Source: Oceanimonas smirnovii ATCC BAA-899
GTDB lineage: Bacteria; Pseudomonadota; Gammaproteobacteria; Enterobacterales; Aeromonadaceae
DNA length: 64,000 nt
NCBI RefSeq assembly: GCF_000381965.1
Contig: NZ_KB908471.1
Coordinates: 1 to 64,000, forward strand
Reading direction: 5' to 3'
Below the pieces are notes generated by a model. The model saw only the letters and a program-made list of their open reading frames with translations. It did no database searches and had not been told where the DNA came from. Position numbers and translations under genes: made by a program. Position 1 is the stretch's first letter, and each line of letters starts with the position of its first letter. This document shows, in pieces, positions 31,220-40,593 of the stretch.

Positions 31220-32530
31220 ATGACGCAACCCGTAGCCTATCGCGCCGCCATTTTTTACAGCCTGGGTGATCCGGCCAAAGTGGGCCTGGAAAACTCTTTT
31301 GCCTGGCATGAAGATGGGGTGCTGGTGGTGGCCGATGGCCATATTCAGGATGTGGGGCCGGCCCCGGAAGTACTGAACCGGCTGCCCGCCGGCACCCAGG
31401 TGGTGGAGCTTGAAAACCGGTTGATCACGCCGGGCTTTATCGACACTCATATTCATTTTCCACAAACCGAAATGATCGCCTCTTATGGTGATCAGCTGCT
31501 GGACTGGCTCAATAACTACACCTTTCCGGAAGAACGCAAGTTTGCCGACCCGCAGCATGCCGCCCGGGTAGCAAAGCTGTTTCTGGACGAGCTGCTGCGC
31601 AACGGCACCACCACCGCCATGGTCTACGGCACCGTGCACCCCCAGGCGGTAGACGCTTTCTTTACCGAGTCCGAGCGGCGCAATACTCGCATGATCGCCG
31701 GCAAGGTGATGATGGACCGCCATGCTCCCGAGTTTCTGCTGGACACGCCTGAGTCGTCCTATGCCGACAGCAAGGCGCTGATTGAGCGCTGGCACAACAA
31801 AGGCCGCCAGCTTTATGCGGTGACACCGCGCTTTGCCCCCACCAGCAGCCCGGAGCAGCTCGACGCCGCCGGCCGCCTGCTGCGTGAGCATAAGGATCTT
31901 TATCTGCAGACTCATCTGTCGGAAAACCGCAAAGAGATTGCCTGGGTCAAGGAGCTGTTCCCCGAACGGTCCGGCTATCTGGATGTGTATGACCATCATG
32001 GCCTGCTCAGCGAGCGCTCCATATTTGCTCACAGTGTGCATCTGGAAGACGGTGAATGCGAGCGGCTCCATGCCACCGGCTCGGGGGTGTCTTTCTGTGC
32101 CACCTCCAACCTGTTTCTCGGCTCGGGCCTGCTCGATCTGGCGCGGCTGGAGCGCTTTGATGTCAATGTGAGCCTGGGTACGGACGTGGGCGGCGGCACC
32201 AGTTTCTCGCTGCTGCAGACCATGAATGAGGCTTACAAGGTGTTGCAGCTGCAGCAGCAAAAGCTGCATCCGCTCAAGGCGTTTTACCTGGCCACCCTGG
32301 GTGGTGCCGAGTCGCTGCGTCTGGATGACAAGCTGGGTAACCTGCTGCCGGGCAAGGAAGCCGACTTTCTGGTGCTGGATCTGAATGCCACTGCGCTGAT
32401 GCATGCCCGCACACAAAATGCACAAACTTTGTACGAAAAACTTTTTGTACTCATGATGCTGGGAGACGACAGAGCCATTGAAAGTACCTTTGTTTATGGC
32501 AAATGCCAGCATGGCAGAAATGGCGTCTGA
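31220..32530 (+). CDS. guaD: Guanine deaminase, 436 aa
   Basis: Zinc amidohydrolase converting guanine to xanthine, the substrate of XdhAB. The metal residues are H77 and H79 (DTHIHF), a His in QTHLSENRKE, another in AHSVHLED and an Asp in GTDVGGGTSFSLLQTM. The last segment is specific to guanine deaminases. Start at 31220 with aaggaga upstream. It closes the xdhABC-guaD operon, so guanine and hypoxanthine both feed into urate. Confidence 0.95.
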   Translation: MTQPVAYRAAIFYSLGDPAKVGLENSFAWHEDGVLVVADGHIQDVGPAPEVLNRLPAGTQVVELENRLITPGFIDTHIHFPQTEMIASYGDQLLDWLNNYTFPEERKFADPQHAARVAKLFLDELLRNGTTTAMVYGTVHPQAVDAFFTESERRNTRMIAGKVMMDRHAPEFLLDTPESSYADSKALIERWHNKGRQLYAVTPRFAPTSSPEQLDAAGRLLREHKDLYLQTHLSENRKEIAWVKELFPERSGYLDVYDHHGLLSERSIFAHSVHLEDGECERLHATGSGVSFCATSNLFLGSGLLDLARLERFDVNVSLGTDVGGGTSFSLLQTMNEAYKVLQLQQQKLHPLKAFYLATLGGAESLRLDDKLGNLLPGKEADFLVLDLNATALMHARTQNAQTLYEKLFVLMMLGDDRAIESTFVYGKCQHGRNGV

Positions 32531-32558
32531 GAGAGTTAAGAGGCATTTGAGTAGTAAG

Positions 32559-32584
32559 AAACGCCCGCTCAGGGCGTTTTTTGT
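32559..32584 (+). terminator. Terminator after guaD
   Basis: acgccc / gggcgt stem, gctca loop and six T, about 30 bases after the guaD stop. Confidence 0.9.
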
Positions 32585-32619
32585 GCTCAGTCACAGACTT
32601 GGACATTGTGGCTGTTGAA

Positions 32620-32650
32620 TTGGCAAAAAGCGCGTTAGATTGTATACGTA
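32620..32650 (+). promoter_or_regulatory. Promoter and GTATAC operator of the GntR gene
   Basis: TTGGCA (32620-32625) and TATACG (32643-32648) are 17 bases apart. ATTGTATACGTA (32639-32650) overlaps the -10 box, as expected of an autoregulated repressor. The same core lies before puuE and the HbpS-like gene. Confidence 0.6.
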
Positions 32651-32734
32651 AAGTGTAACAATTTTTTAACTGAAACAGGCAAGGATAGCGGTGATGTCGT
32701 CGCTGCAGCCAAGTCCGCAACTGGAAACAAAAAC

Positions 32735-33469
32735 ATGAGTTCACTCAGTCAACTGGAGCCGAGACCTGTCAAGTCGAGCTCAAACACGCAAGACGATATC
32801 GTCTACGAACATATTTTTGATGCCATTCTGGAGCAGCGACTGGCACCGGGCACCAAGCTCAGTGAAGAAGCGCTGGGCGACATTTTTGGCGTCAGCCGCA
32901 CCATTATTCGCCGCGCCCTGCTGCGCCTGTCTCACGAGCAGGTGGTGATTATTCGCCCCAACCGGGGGGCCGTGGTGGCCGCACCCAGCGTGGAAGAAGC
33001 CCGGCAAATTTTCGCCGCCCGCCGCGTGGTTGAGCTGGCGGTTATTGAGCTGGCGGTAAAAAATGCCACCCCCGAAAGCCTGGCCCGTATGCGTGCCATG
33101 GTGCAGGAAGAGCAGGACGCCTTTGCCCGGGGCGATCGCGGCAGTGGTATTCGTCTGTCCGGTGAGTTTCACCTTGAGCTGGCGCACATGGCCAACAATA
33201 CACCGCTGCTTAACTTTCAGCGCAGCGTGGTGTCACAGACATCACTGATTATTGCCCAGTATGAAGTCGGTCATCAGGCCCATTGCTCCTTTAACGAGCA
33301 TGAAATATTGCTGAATGCCATCGAAACCGGCGACAAAGATACCGCCATGCAAAAAATGGCCGAGCATCTGGACCATATCGAAGCCAAGCTCAATCTGGAC
33401 GGCGACTCCGCTTCCACGGATCTGCATGTGGTCTTTTCCGGCGTGGCCAAAAAACGCCGCGGCCGTTAA
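32735..33469 (+). CDS. GntR/FCD family transcriptional regulator, 244 aa
   Basis: An N-terminal winged helix (about 18-82, with KLSEEALGDIFGVSRTIIRRAL) is followed by an FCD ligand domain (about 90-225) in which metal-type residues of the family (D/E..H..H) are visible in SGEFHLELA and EHEILLNAI. It sits directly after xdhABC-guaD. The GTATAC palindrome before its own gene, puuE and the HbpS-like gene makes it the likely regulator of the ureide branch. A urate, allantoin or related ligand is inferred, not shown. Confidence 0.82.
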   Translation: MSSLSQLEPRPVKSSSNTQDDIVYEHIFDAILEQRLAPGTKLSEEALGDIFGVSRTIIRRALLRLSHEQVVIIRPNRGAVVAAPSVEEARQIFAARRVVELAVIELAVKNATPESLARMRAMVQEEQDAFARGDRGSGIRLSGEFHLELAHMANNTPLLNFQRSVVSQTSLIIAQYEVGHQAHCSFNEHEILLNAIETGDKDTAMQKMAEHLDHIEAKLNLDGDSASTDLHVVFSGVAKKRRGR

Positions 33470-33487
33470 GACGAGGCCTGAAAGAAC

Positions 33488-33513
33488 AAAGGGCGGCTCA
33501 CTGGCCGCCCTTT
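33488..33513. terminator. Hairpin between GntR gene and yeiH copy 1
   Basis: aaagggcggc / gccgcccttt with a 6-base loop between convergent genes. The T runs are short on both sides. Confidence 0.7.
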
Positions 33514-33519
33514 GTGTTT

Positions 33520-34536
33520 TTAGTGAGTCAGCAGCAGATAGCTCAGGATCAGCAGGGCGATAAAGACAGTTTCCAGCACCACCAGCAAAACCGGTTTCCA
33601 GCCTACCGAGAGAATGTCTTTCAGCTGAGTGCGCACGCCCAGCGCGGCAATGGCAGTGAGCAGCAGCCAGGACGAACTGTCCGCCAGCTGACCGGCCAGC
33701 TGTTGCGGCAGCCAGCCCAGGCTGTTAATGATAAACAGCACCACAAAGCCGATTAAAAACCCCGGAATTGCTACCTTTCCGCTCTCATTGCCGTTGCCCT
33801 GTTTGCTGGCGGCCCGGCGAATAATAATGCCAATGGTCATCACAATGGGCACCAGCATGGCCACCCGCAGCAGCTTGACGAAGGTGCTGAGATCGCCCAC
33901 TTCTTCCGACATGCTGTAGCCGGCCCCCACCACCTGAGCCACATCATGAATGGTGGCCCCGAGAAAAAGCCCGGCTTCCTGCCCGGTCAGCCCCAGCGCC
34001 TGGCTGATCATGGGATAGAAAATCATCGCCAGGGTACTGAGGGTGGTGACGATAATCACGGTAAACAGCGTATCGCGTTTAGCCTGCTCGCTGTTGGGCA
34101 GCACGCTGCTGATGGCCATGGCCGCCGAGGCACCGCAAATGGCCACTGAGCCGCCGGTCAGGGTGCCAAAGGCACTGCTGAAGCCGAGCCAGCGGGCCAT
34201 CACCACGCCAAAAGCAATGGTCAGCACCACCGCCGAGCACACCATCAGCATGGGTTGCCAGCCCAGGGTCAGCACATCGCCAAAGGTAATGCGCAGGCCC
34301 AGCAGAGCCACCCCCAGACGCAGCAGGGTTTTGGCTGAAAATTGCAGCCCCGGCGCACACTGGGATTCTTCACTGAGAAAGTTAAAGGCCAGCCCCAGCA
34401 GCAGCGCCATCAGCATGGCGGGCGCACCATAGTGCTGAGACAGAAAACTGGCGGCAATGCCGATGGTGGCGGCCACACACAAACCGGGAAAAAAACGTTT
34501 TCGAGTGTCGTCAAGACGACGCAGCAGCGCGGCCAT
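33520..34536 (-). CDS. YeiH/TauZ-like putative sulfur-anion exporter, copy 1, 338 aa
   Basis: Ten or so membrane segments of the YeiH (UPF0324) family. TauZ, a member from taurine-degrading bacteria, is proposed to export sulfite or sulfate formed by Xsc. aggaggcctg precedes the start. It is divergent from tauXY. A close paralogue is at 38275-39315 on the same strand; the two proteins differ in only a small fraction of residues. With sulfite as the toxic product of the nearby Xsc, export of the anion is the natural role, but the substrate is inferred. Confidence 0.8.
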   Translation of the reverse strand: MAALLRRLDDTRKRFFPGLCVAATIGIAASFLSQHYGAPAMLMALLLGLAFNFLSEESQCAPGLQFSAKTLLRLGVALLGLRITFGDVLTLGWQPMLMVCSAVVLTIAFGVVMARWLGFSSAFGTLTGGSVAICGASAAMAISSVLPNSEQAKRDTLFTVIIVTTLSTLAMIFYPMISQALGLTGQEAGLFLGATIHDVAQVVGAGYSMSEEVGDLSTFVKLLRVAMLVPIVMTIGIIIRRAASKQGNGNESGKVAIPGFLIGFVVLFIINSLGWLPQQLAGQLADSSSWLLLTAIAALGVRTQLKDILSVGWKPVLLVVLETVFIALLILSYLLLTH

Positions 34537-34764
34537 CAGGCCTCCTGATTAAAAGTGCATAAGGATATTCCCTAATGTTATCAATGCCAGCCAGCCCAGG
34601 GCCAACCCTGGTTTGATTTTTGTTTCCTGTGGGGTGGTCCAAGTTAATCCGTGCAACTGGCGCTACCGGCTTAAGCCCCTTTCCCCCTAATGTTATGAAC
34701 ATGTAAATAACTCGGTGCGCCGGGTCTTGATTCATCGCCACTTGCTGGCCAAGGGAGAATTGAT
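34537..34764 (+). promoter_or_regulatory. tauX/yeiH divergent control region
   Basis: No gene. GGTCCA-AG-TTAA at 34636-34647 reads as TTGGACC on the other strand, close to the CTGGAC half-site reported for TauR of Rhodobacter. A similar GGTCCA-GAA-TTAA lies before the TRAP operon (47645-47657). AACTGGCGCTA (34655-34665) recurs with one change before xsc (40398-40408). Confidence 0.4.
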
Positions 34765-35163
34765 ATGTCTGCTGAAAACAACCAGAAAACCACCGAGCTG
34801 CTGGAGCAGCTGTTTGCTGCCTTTAACCGTCACGATATTGACGGCGTCATGGCCTGCATGACCGACGATGTGGTGTTTGAAGGGGCGGCCGGGCCCGAAG
34901 CCCATGGTAACCGTTTTGTGGGTGCCGATGCGGTGGCGGCGGCCTTTATCAATGTATGGACCACAATGCCGGATGTGCAGTGGAACAACACCAGCCACTT
35001 TGCCACCGGCGATCGGGGTGTGTCCCAGTGGACCTTCTGTGCCACCACGCCGGATGGCCGCCGTATTGAAGCCGATGGCGTGGATCTGTTTACCCTGAAA
35101 GGCGGCAAGCTGGCGCTGAAGCAGGCCTTCCGTAAGGATCGTCCGCTGCTGGATCCGCGCTAA
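34765..35163 (+). CDS. tauX: SnoaL/NTF2-like protein, probable taurine dehydrogenase small subunit, 132 aa
   Basis: A single NTF2-like cone domain, with LEQLFAAFNRHDIDGVMACM at its N-terminus and a DGVDLFTLKGGKL strand near the C-terminus. It directly precedes the FAD oxidoreductase that matches TauY, and the small subunit TauX of taurine dehydrogenase has this size and place. A catalytic role is not evident; it may help assembly or electron transfer. gggagaattgat precedes the start. The name rests mainly on context. Confidence 0.68.
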   Translation: MSAENNQKTTELLEQLFAAFNRHDIDGVMACMTDDVVFEGAAGPEAHGNRFVGADAVAAAFINVWTTMPDVQWNNTSHFATGDRGVSQWTFCATTPDGRRIEADGVDLFTLKGGKLALKQAFRKDRPLLDPR

Positions 35164-35201
35164 GCCTCGGCAGCCTCACTCTGTTAACGGGAATCACGAA
35201 T

Positions 35202-36626
35202 ATGGATATGGTCAACAACACTCGGGCGGACTTCCGCCAGTCGGCCAAGGCCGATACCGTGCTGGATCGTTACGATCCCAGCTATGATCCCCTGGTGGCG
35301 GCCACGCCCGGGAAGGGTCAGCAGTATGCCCCCACTTATTGGGTTGCCACTGCCGGAACGCCGCCGGAGGATGATGGCCCCGTGACCGGTGACATGGATG
35401 TCGACGTCGTGATCATCGGCAGCGGCTTTACCGGCCTGTCAGCGGCGCTGCATCTGGCCAAGGAGCATGGCATCAAGGCCACCGTACTGGAAGCCAACCA
35501 GGTCAGCTGGGGCTGCACCAGCCGTAACGGCGGCCAGGCCCAGAACGCCTCGGGCCGGCTGACCCGCTCTCAGTGGATCAAACGCTGGGGGCTGACGACT
35601 GCCCGCAAAATGCATGATGAAGTGCAGGAAGGCTTTGATACCTTCAAGGGCCTGATCCGGGAAGGCAACATCGACTGTGATCCTCAGGATGGCGGCCACC
35701 TTTATATTGCCCACCGTGACAAAGCCATGCGCAAACTGGAAGCGGAAGCCAAAGTGCTGCGTGAACAGTTTGGCTATGACACCGAGCTGCTCGACAAGCC
35801 CACCCTGAGTCGTGATTATGTCAATGAAGCCGAGGCGGTAGGGGCCATGCACGAGCCGGAAGGCATTGGCGTGCATCCGCTCAAGTTGGCTCAGGGCTAC
35901 CACCGTATGGCTCGCAATCTGGGTGCCACCATACATCCGTCTAGTCCGGTACTGGGCTGGGAAACCATTAATGGCGTACATCATATCAAGACCCCGGGCG
36001 GCACCGTCCGTGCCCGTGCTGTTGGGGTGGCCACCGGTGGCTATACCTCTCAGGGGCTGCATACCAGCCTGAACAGCAAGATCATGCCGATACTGTCCAA
36101 CTCGCTGGTGACCCGGCCGCTCACCGAGCAGGAAATTGCCGCCTGCAACTTCAAGACCAATGAAGTGATCACCGACACCCGGACCCTGCGGCACTATTAC
36201 CGCAAGCTGCCCGACAACCGGGTACAGATTGGCAGCCGCAGTTCCATTACCGGGGCAGATGCCGGCAATCACAAGCATCTGGAGTTACTGATTAACGGCC
36301 TGCACCGCAAGTTTCCGGCGCTTACCGGCATTCAGATCGACTATTCCTGGTGGGGCTGGGTGGATGTCAGCCACGATATGATGCCGCGCATCTATCAGCC
36401 CGACGACAAGGAGCAGATTTTCTATGCCCTGGGCTACGGCGGTAATGGTGTGATGTTCTCGGCCCACGCCGGCCGGCGCATGGCCCAGCGCATTGCCGGC
36501 ATTCGCGAAGGCTTTGAGCTGCCCATTTACAACTCACCGCTGCCGGGGCACCTGTTCGCCCCCTTCCGCCGGCTGGGTCAGCGCATGCTGTACCACTGGT
36601 ACCATTTGCGTGACGAAGTGCTGTAA
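35202..36626 (+). CDS. tauY: FAD-dependent oxidoreductase, probable taurine dehydrogenase large subunit, 474 aa
   Basis: DAO-family flavoprotein. The Rossmann FAD motif is VDVVIIGSGFTGLSAALHLA (GSGFTG at 73-78) after a 65-residue N-terminal extension, and GYGGNGVMFSAHAGRRMA closes the FAD fold near the C-terminus. TauXY oxidatively deaminates taurine to sulfoacetaldehyde and ammonia, passing electrons to a cytochrome-type acceptor. The nearby xsc, pta, tauR and TRAP genes complete that pathway. Amine substrates other than taurine are possible for the family, but the context is specific. Confidence 0.82.
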   Translation: MDMVNNTRADFRQSAKADTVLDRYDPSYDPLVAATPGKGQQYAPTYWVATAGTPPEDDGPVTGDMDVDVVIIGSGFTGLSAALHLAKEHGIKATVLEANQVSWGCTSRNGGQAQNASGRLTRSQWIKRWGLTTARKMHDEVQEGFDTFKGLIREGNIDCDPQDGGHLYIAHRDKAMRKLEAEAKVLREQFGYDTELLDKPTLSRDYVNEAEAVGAMHEPEGIGVHPLKLAQGYHRMARNLGATIHPSSPVLGWETINGVHHIKTPGGTVRARAVGVATGGYTSQGLHTSLNSKIMPILSNSLVTRPLTEQEIAACNFKTNEVITDTRTLRHYYRKLPDNRVQIGSRSSITGADAGNHKHLELLINGLHRKFPALTGIQIDYSWWGWVDVSHDMMPRIYQPDDKEQIFYALGYGGNGVMFSAHAGRRMAQRIAGIREGFELPIYNSPLPGHLFAPFRRLGQRMLYHWYHLRDEVL

Positions 36627-36661
36627 ATGAACAAATAATTGTTAACAACCCTTTTACTTTA

Positions 36662-36705
36662 CCGCCCTCTGAGTTACAACGGCTTACATCAGAGGGCGGC
36701 TTTTT
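36662..36705 (+). terminator. Terminator after tauY
   Basis: ccgccctctga (36662-36672) and tcagagggcgg (36689-36699) are exact inverted copies, then five T. Confidence 0.88.
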
Positions 36706-36749
36706 GGTACCGCCAGCAGAACTCAACTCGCTGACAGGTAAGCCTTTTC

Positions 36750-38216
36750 ATGCTTCATTTATTTCATCTCTCCACGGAAAAAAACACCAGTCTGCAGCAA
36801 CAGCTGCGTGAACAAATTGCTGCCGCCATTCTTAATGGCAATATTCCGGCGGACAGCCCGCTGCCGTCCAGCCGCAAGCTGGCCAAGCAGCTCAGCATTG
36901 CCCGCAATACGGTGGTACTGGCCTACGAGCACTTGCTGGACGACGGTTATCTTCTGGCCCGTGAGCGCAGCGGTTATTTTGTTAATCCGGAGATTTTGTC
37001 CCGTCGGCCCGAGCTGCCGGCAGAAACCGCACCGGCCAGTGAAGGCACGCCACCGGACTGGGGCCGCAAGCTCAAGATCCATCCCAGTGCCCAGCACAAT
37101 ATCAGCAAGCCCAAAGACTGGCAGAAGTACCCTTATTCCTTTATTTACGGCCAATTCGATCCCACCCTGTTTCCCAGCAACAACTGGCGCGAATGCTGCC
37201 GTGATGCAGTGAGTATTCCGGCTATTCGTGACTGGGCCTCCGACAGCTTTGATAATGACGATCCGCTGCTGATCGAGCAGATCCGCACTCGCCTGTTGCC
37301 ACGGCGCGGGGTCTGGGCCTCGGCGGATCAGATCCTGGTCACTGTGGGGGCGCAGCAGGCGCTCTATTTGCTGGCGCGCTTACTGCTGGATAAAGACAGT
37401 ACCATCGGCATTGAAGATCCCGGCTATGTGGATATTCGCAATATTGCCACCATGAACCCGGCCAAAGTGCGGCCGCTGCCGGTGGATGAGCAGGGGCTGA
37501 TCATCGATGATCAGCTGGCCGGCTGCGATCTGGTGTATACCACCCCCAGTCATCAGTGCCCGACCACGGTTACCATGCCGCTGGAGCGCCGCTTTGCACT
37601 GCTGAAGCAGGCCAGTGAGCGTGATTTTCTGATTATTGAAGATGACTATGAAAGTGAAACCAACTTCAGGACCAACCCCACGCCGGCGCTGAAGAGTCTG
37701 GATGATAATGACCGGGTGCTTTATGTGGGCAGCTTATCCAAAACCCTGGCACCCGGGCTGCGGCTGGGTTATCTGGTGGGACCGGCGGAGCTGATCCGTG
37801 AAGCCCGTGCCCTGCGCCGGCTGATGCTGCGGCATCCGGCGGCCAACAACCAGCGTTCGGTGGCGCTGTTTCTGGAGCGGGGCTATCACGATGCGCTGAT
37901 CATGAATCTGGCCAAAGCCTATGAGCAGCGCTGGCAGGAAATGGGCAAGGCGCTGGATGAGTTTCTGCCTTGTTCCAGCCGCCAGCCCGGCTTTGGCGGC
38001 TCCTGCTACTGGGTAAAAGGGCCGGAAGGACTCGACAGCCGTATTTTGCGTAAAGAGGCCGCTGACCGTGGCATTCTGATAGAGCCCGGCGATATTCATT
38101 TTCAGGGTGAGCAAGTGCCGCTCAACTATTTTCGGCTGGGCTATTCCTCCATTGCCGCGGATCGCATTCGTCCCGGCATAGAGTCTCTGGTGGCGCTGAT
38201 CCGCGATATGACCTGA
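36750..38216 (+). CDS. tauR: MocR-type activator, probable TauR, 488 aa
   Basis: An N-terminal GntR winged helix (about 10-78, with PLPSSRKLAKQLSIARNTVV) is fused to an aminotransferase-fold domain. The PLP lysine is K331 in VGSLSKTLAPGLRLGY. MocR regulators sense amines through PLP. TauR of Rhodobacter activates taurine genes and lies beside them, as this gene lies after tauXY. It has its own promoter region after a terminator. No separate aminotransferase activity is expected, although a few residues needed for it persist. Confidence 0.85.
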   Translation: MLHLFHLSTEKNTSLQQQLREQIAAAILNGNIPADSPLPSSRKLAKQLSIARNTVVLAYEHLLDDGYLLARERSGYFVNPEILSRRPELPAETAPASEGTPPDWGRKLKIHPSAQHNISKPKDWQKYPYSFIYGQFDPTLFPSNNWRECCRDAVSIPAIRDWASDSFDNDDPLLIEQIRTRLLPRRGVWASADQILVTVGAQQALYLLARLLLDKDSTIGIEDPGYVDIRNIATMNPAKVRPLPVDEQGLIIDDQLAGCDLVYTTPSHQCPTTVTMPLERRFALLKQASERDFLIIEDDYESETNFRTNPTPALKSLDDNDRVLYVGSLSKTLAPGLRLGYLVGPAELIREARALRRLMLRHPAANNQRSVALFLERGYHDALIMNLAKAYEQRWQEMGKALDEFLPCSSRQPGFGGSCYWVKGPEGLDSRILRKEAADRGILIEPGDIHFQGEQVPLNYFRLGYSSIAADRIRPGIESLVALIRDMT

Positions 38217-38221
38217 ATAAA

Positions 38222-38243
38222 AAAAGCCCCGCATGTGCGGGGC
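38222..38243 (-). terminator. Terminator of yeiH copy 2
   Basis: gccccgca / tgcggggc stem with an A run on its left, so on the minus strand it is followed by T. It ends the yeiH copy 2 transcript. Confidence 0.8.
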
Positions 38244-38274
38244 CAAAAAGTGCAAGAGTAATAAAGCAGCATCA

Positions 38275-39315
38275 TCAGCCCGTCAGCAGCAGGTAAGCGA
38301 GCACCAGCAGGGCGATAAAGGCGGTTTCCAGCACCACCAGCAGCACCGGCTTCCAGCCTACCGACAGAATGTCTTTCAGCTGGGTGCGCACGCCCAGAGC
38401 GGCAATGGCGGTGAGCAGCAGCCAGGATGAGCTGCCGGCCAGCGGCTGAGCCATGTTCTGAGGGATCCAGCTCAGGCTGTTGAGCACAAACAGCACCACA
38501 AAGCCGATCAAAAAGCCGGGAATGGCCACACTGCCACCGTGGCTTTGTTCGCCTTTTTTGCTGGCGGCGCGGCGGATTAGAATGCCGATGGTCATGACGA
38601 TGGGCACCAGCATGGCCACCCGCAGCAGTTTCACAAAGGTGCTGAGATCACCCACTTCGGCGGACATGCTGTAGCCGGCACCCACCACCTGGGCCACATC
38701 GTGAATGGTGGCACCGATAAACAGGCCGGCTTCCTGATCCGACAGCCCCAGGCTCTCGCTTATCATGGGGTAGAAGATCATCGCCAGGGTGCTGAGGGTG
38801 GTCACGCTGATCACGGTGAACAGGGTATCGCGCTTGGCCTGCTCACTCTGGGGCAACACACTGCTGATGGCCATGGCCGCCGATGCGCCGCAAATGGCCA
38901 CAGAGCCACCGGTAAGAGTACCGAATTCCTTTGAAAAGCCGAGCCAGCGGGCCATGACCACGCCAAAGCCAATGGTCAGCACCACGGCGGAGCACACCAT
39001 CAGCATGGGTTGCCAGCCCAGCGTGAGCACATCGCCAAAGGTGATGCGCAGGCCCAGCATGGCAACCCCCAGCCGCAGCACGGTTTTGGCCGACAGCTCA
39101 AGACCCGGCGCGCATTGTGGCTCCTGGCTGAGAAAGTTAAACGCCAGCCCCAGCAGCAGTGCCATCAGCATGGCGGGGGCACCATAATGCTGAGACAAAA
39201 AGCTGGCGGCAATGCCAATGGTGGCAGCAACGCAAATGCCGGGAAAATAGCGCTTGCGGGTGTCGTCCAGACGGTACAGCAGGCCCATTACCGGAGAGTG
39301 GGTGTCGGCAGCCAT
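38275..39315 (-). CDS. YeiH/TauZ-like putative sulfur-anion exporter, copy 2, 346 aa
   Basis: Closely related to the protein at 33520-34536, with the same RLDDTRKR start region, GGSVAICGASAAMAISSVLP core and GATIHDVAQVVGAGYSMS loop. The N-terminus is about 8 residues longer. ggaggaaattcc precedes ATG 39315. It is divergent from a LysR gene, as yeiH is from yeiE in E. coli, so that regulator probably controls this copy. Export of sulfite or sulfate is inferred from the taurine context. Confidence 0.8.
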   Translation of the reverse strand: MAADTHSPVMGLLYRLDDTRKRYFPGICVAATIGIAASFLSQHYGAPAMLMALLLGLAFNFLSQEPQCAPGLELSAKTVLRLGVAMLGLRITFGDVLTLGWQPMLMVCSAVVLTIGFGVVMARWLGFSKEFGTLTGGSVAICGASAAMAISSVLPQSEQAKRDTLFTVISVTTLSTLAMIFYPMISESLGLSDQEAGLFIGATIHDVAQVVGAGYSMSAEVGDLSTFVKLLRVAMLVPIVMTIGILIRRAASKKGEQSHGGSVAIPGFLIGFVVLFVLNSLSWIPQNMAQPLAGSSSWLLLTAIAALGVRTQLKDILSVGWKPVLLVVLETAFIALLVLAYLLLTG

Positions 39316-39454
39316 GGAATTTCCTCCGTGAAACAAATCCAGTCAATGTTGCTGTTATGTTATTGACGATGCTGTGACCCAGGCCAATGCCATTTTCAGC
39401 CATTGCGGTTACTTTTTTGCATAGGTGTGATGTTCAGATACTAAGGACAGGTTT

Positions 39455-40351
39455 ATGGAAACCAAATGGCTGCATGATTTTATTGCCCTCAGTGAGCAGG
39501 GCAGCTTTTCCCGGGCGGCGGAGAGCCGCTTTGTCACTCAACCCGCGTTCAGCCGCCGCATTCGTTCACTGGAAAACTGGCTGGGGGTGGCACTGGTATG
39601 CCGTAACCGTTATCCACTGGAGCTGACTCACGCCGGTGAAGCCTTTCTGGAGCAGGCCCGCCAGCTGCTGGCCCAGATTTATGGCATACGCAGCCAGCTG
39701 CGACTGAGTCAGCAACAAACTCCCGGCGTCAGCCTGATCACGCAGCCGGCGCTGGCGGTGACCTTTTTTCCCGCCTGGCTGCACCGGCTGCGCCCGGCGC
39801 TGGGCGAAGGGCTGATACGGCTTAACACAGGCCACTATCACGAGGCCATGGAGCAGTTTGTAGCCGGCGCGGTGGATTTTTTACTGTGCTTTGCCGAGCC
39901 GCAGCAGGCCGAAGCCCTGCAACGCCTGAACGTAGAGCGGCTGCAGCTGGGCCAGGACCGGCTGGTGCTGGTATCGGCTACTGACCCGCAGCATAACCCC
40001 CGCTTTCAGCTCAATCATGAACAGCCGTTGCCGCTGCTGCTCTACCCGAAAGATGCCTATCTGGGGGCTCTGGTGCAGCAGCATTGCCTGCCGGCGCTGG
40101 CAGAGCAGCCCTGGCAGCCGGTGTGTGAAAATGCACTGGGAGAAGGGCTTAAGGCCCAGCTGCTGCAAGGCGAAGGGGTGGCCTTTCTGCCGGAAAGTCT
40201 GGTGCGTGACGAGCTTACCAGCGGCCGTGTGGCGGTACTGGAGCAAAGCCCGTCACTGCAGCTTGATATTGAGCTGTGCCGGTCCGGTGAGCCCCGCTCG
40301 GAGCTTGCGGAGCGGTTCTGGCAACAGAGCACTTTACTGGCGAACAAATAA
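39455..40351 (+). CDS. LysR family regulator (YeiE-like position), 298 aa
   Basis: N-terminal LysR helix-turn-helix (about 1-60, with FIALSEQGSFSRAAESRFVTQPAFSRR split across the recognition helices) and a periplasmic-binding-fold effector domain. It is divergent from yeiH copy 2 and lies upstream of xsc. A role in sensing sulfite, sulfate or a taurine metabolite is possible. The domain alone does not reveal the ligand. It is complete and ends 36 bases before a region that holds the xsc promoter. Confidence 0.8.
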   Translation: METKWLHDFIALSEQGSFSRAAESRFVTQPAFSRRIRSLENWLGVALVCRNRYPLELTHAGEAFLEQARQLLAQIYGIRSQLRLSQQQTPGVSLITQPALAVTFFPAWLHRLRPALGEGLIRLNTGHYHEAMEQFVAGAVDFLLCFAEPQQAEALQRLNVERLQLGQDRLVLVSATDPQHNPRFQLNHEQPLPLLLYPKDAYLGALVQQHCLPALAEQPWQPVCENALGEGLKAQLLQGEGVAFLPESLVRDELTSGRVAVLEQSPSLQLDIELCRSGEPRSELAERFWQQSTLLANK

Positions 40352-40593
40352 ACCGGCTGGCATCATTTTTTTAACCCTGGCGTAACATGGGGAGTGAAAC
40401 TGGCCCTATGTTACCTTGCCCCCCCTTCCTAAGCTGTTTCCCAAGCGAGCCACTCAGGTGCTTTTACTCTGCAGGGCCTGCTCGTCATAACCAACGCAAT
40501 TGCCCGGACAGAAAACGGAAGATTGAACTCAACCCAACCGAGGCGGCTGGCATCAAGCCACCACCAACGGGAAACAGCAAAAGGAAGACAGTT
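40352..40593 (+). promoter_or_regulatory. xsc upstream region
   Basis: No gene: the open frame here is an upstream extension of xsc without the family's sequence. It holds four CTGG half-sites at 40337-40403. CTGGCATCATTTTT (40357-40370) and AACTGGCCCTA (40398-40408) resemble segments before tauX (34608-34621 and 34655-34665), so both may be read by the same activator. Confidence 0.4.

Noticed and set aside
40387-40593. N-terminal extension of Xsc
   Set aside because: The 69 extra residues do not resemble Xsc and a good ribosome site lies at the internal ATG 40594.
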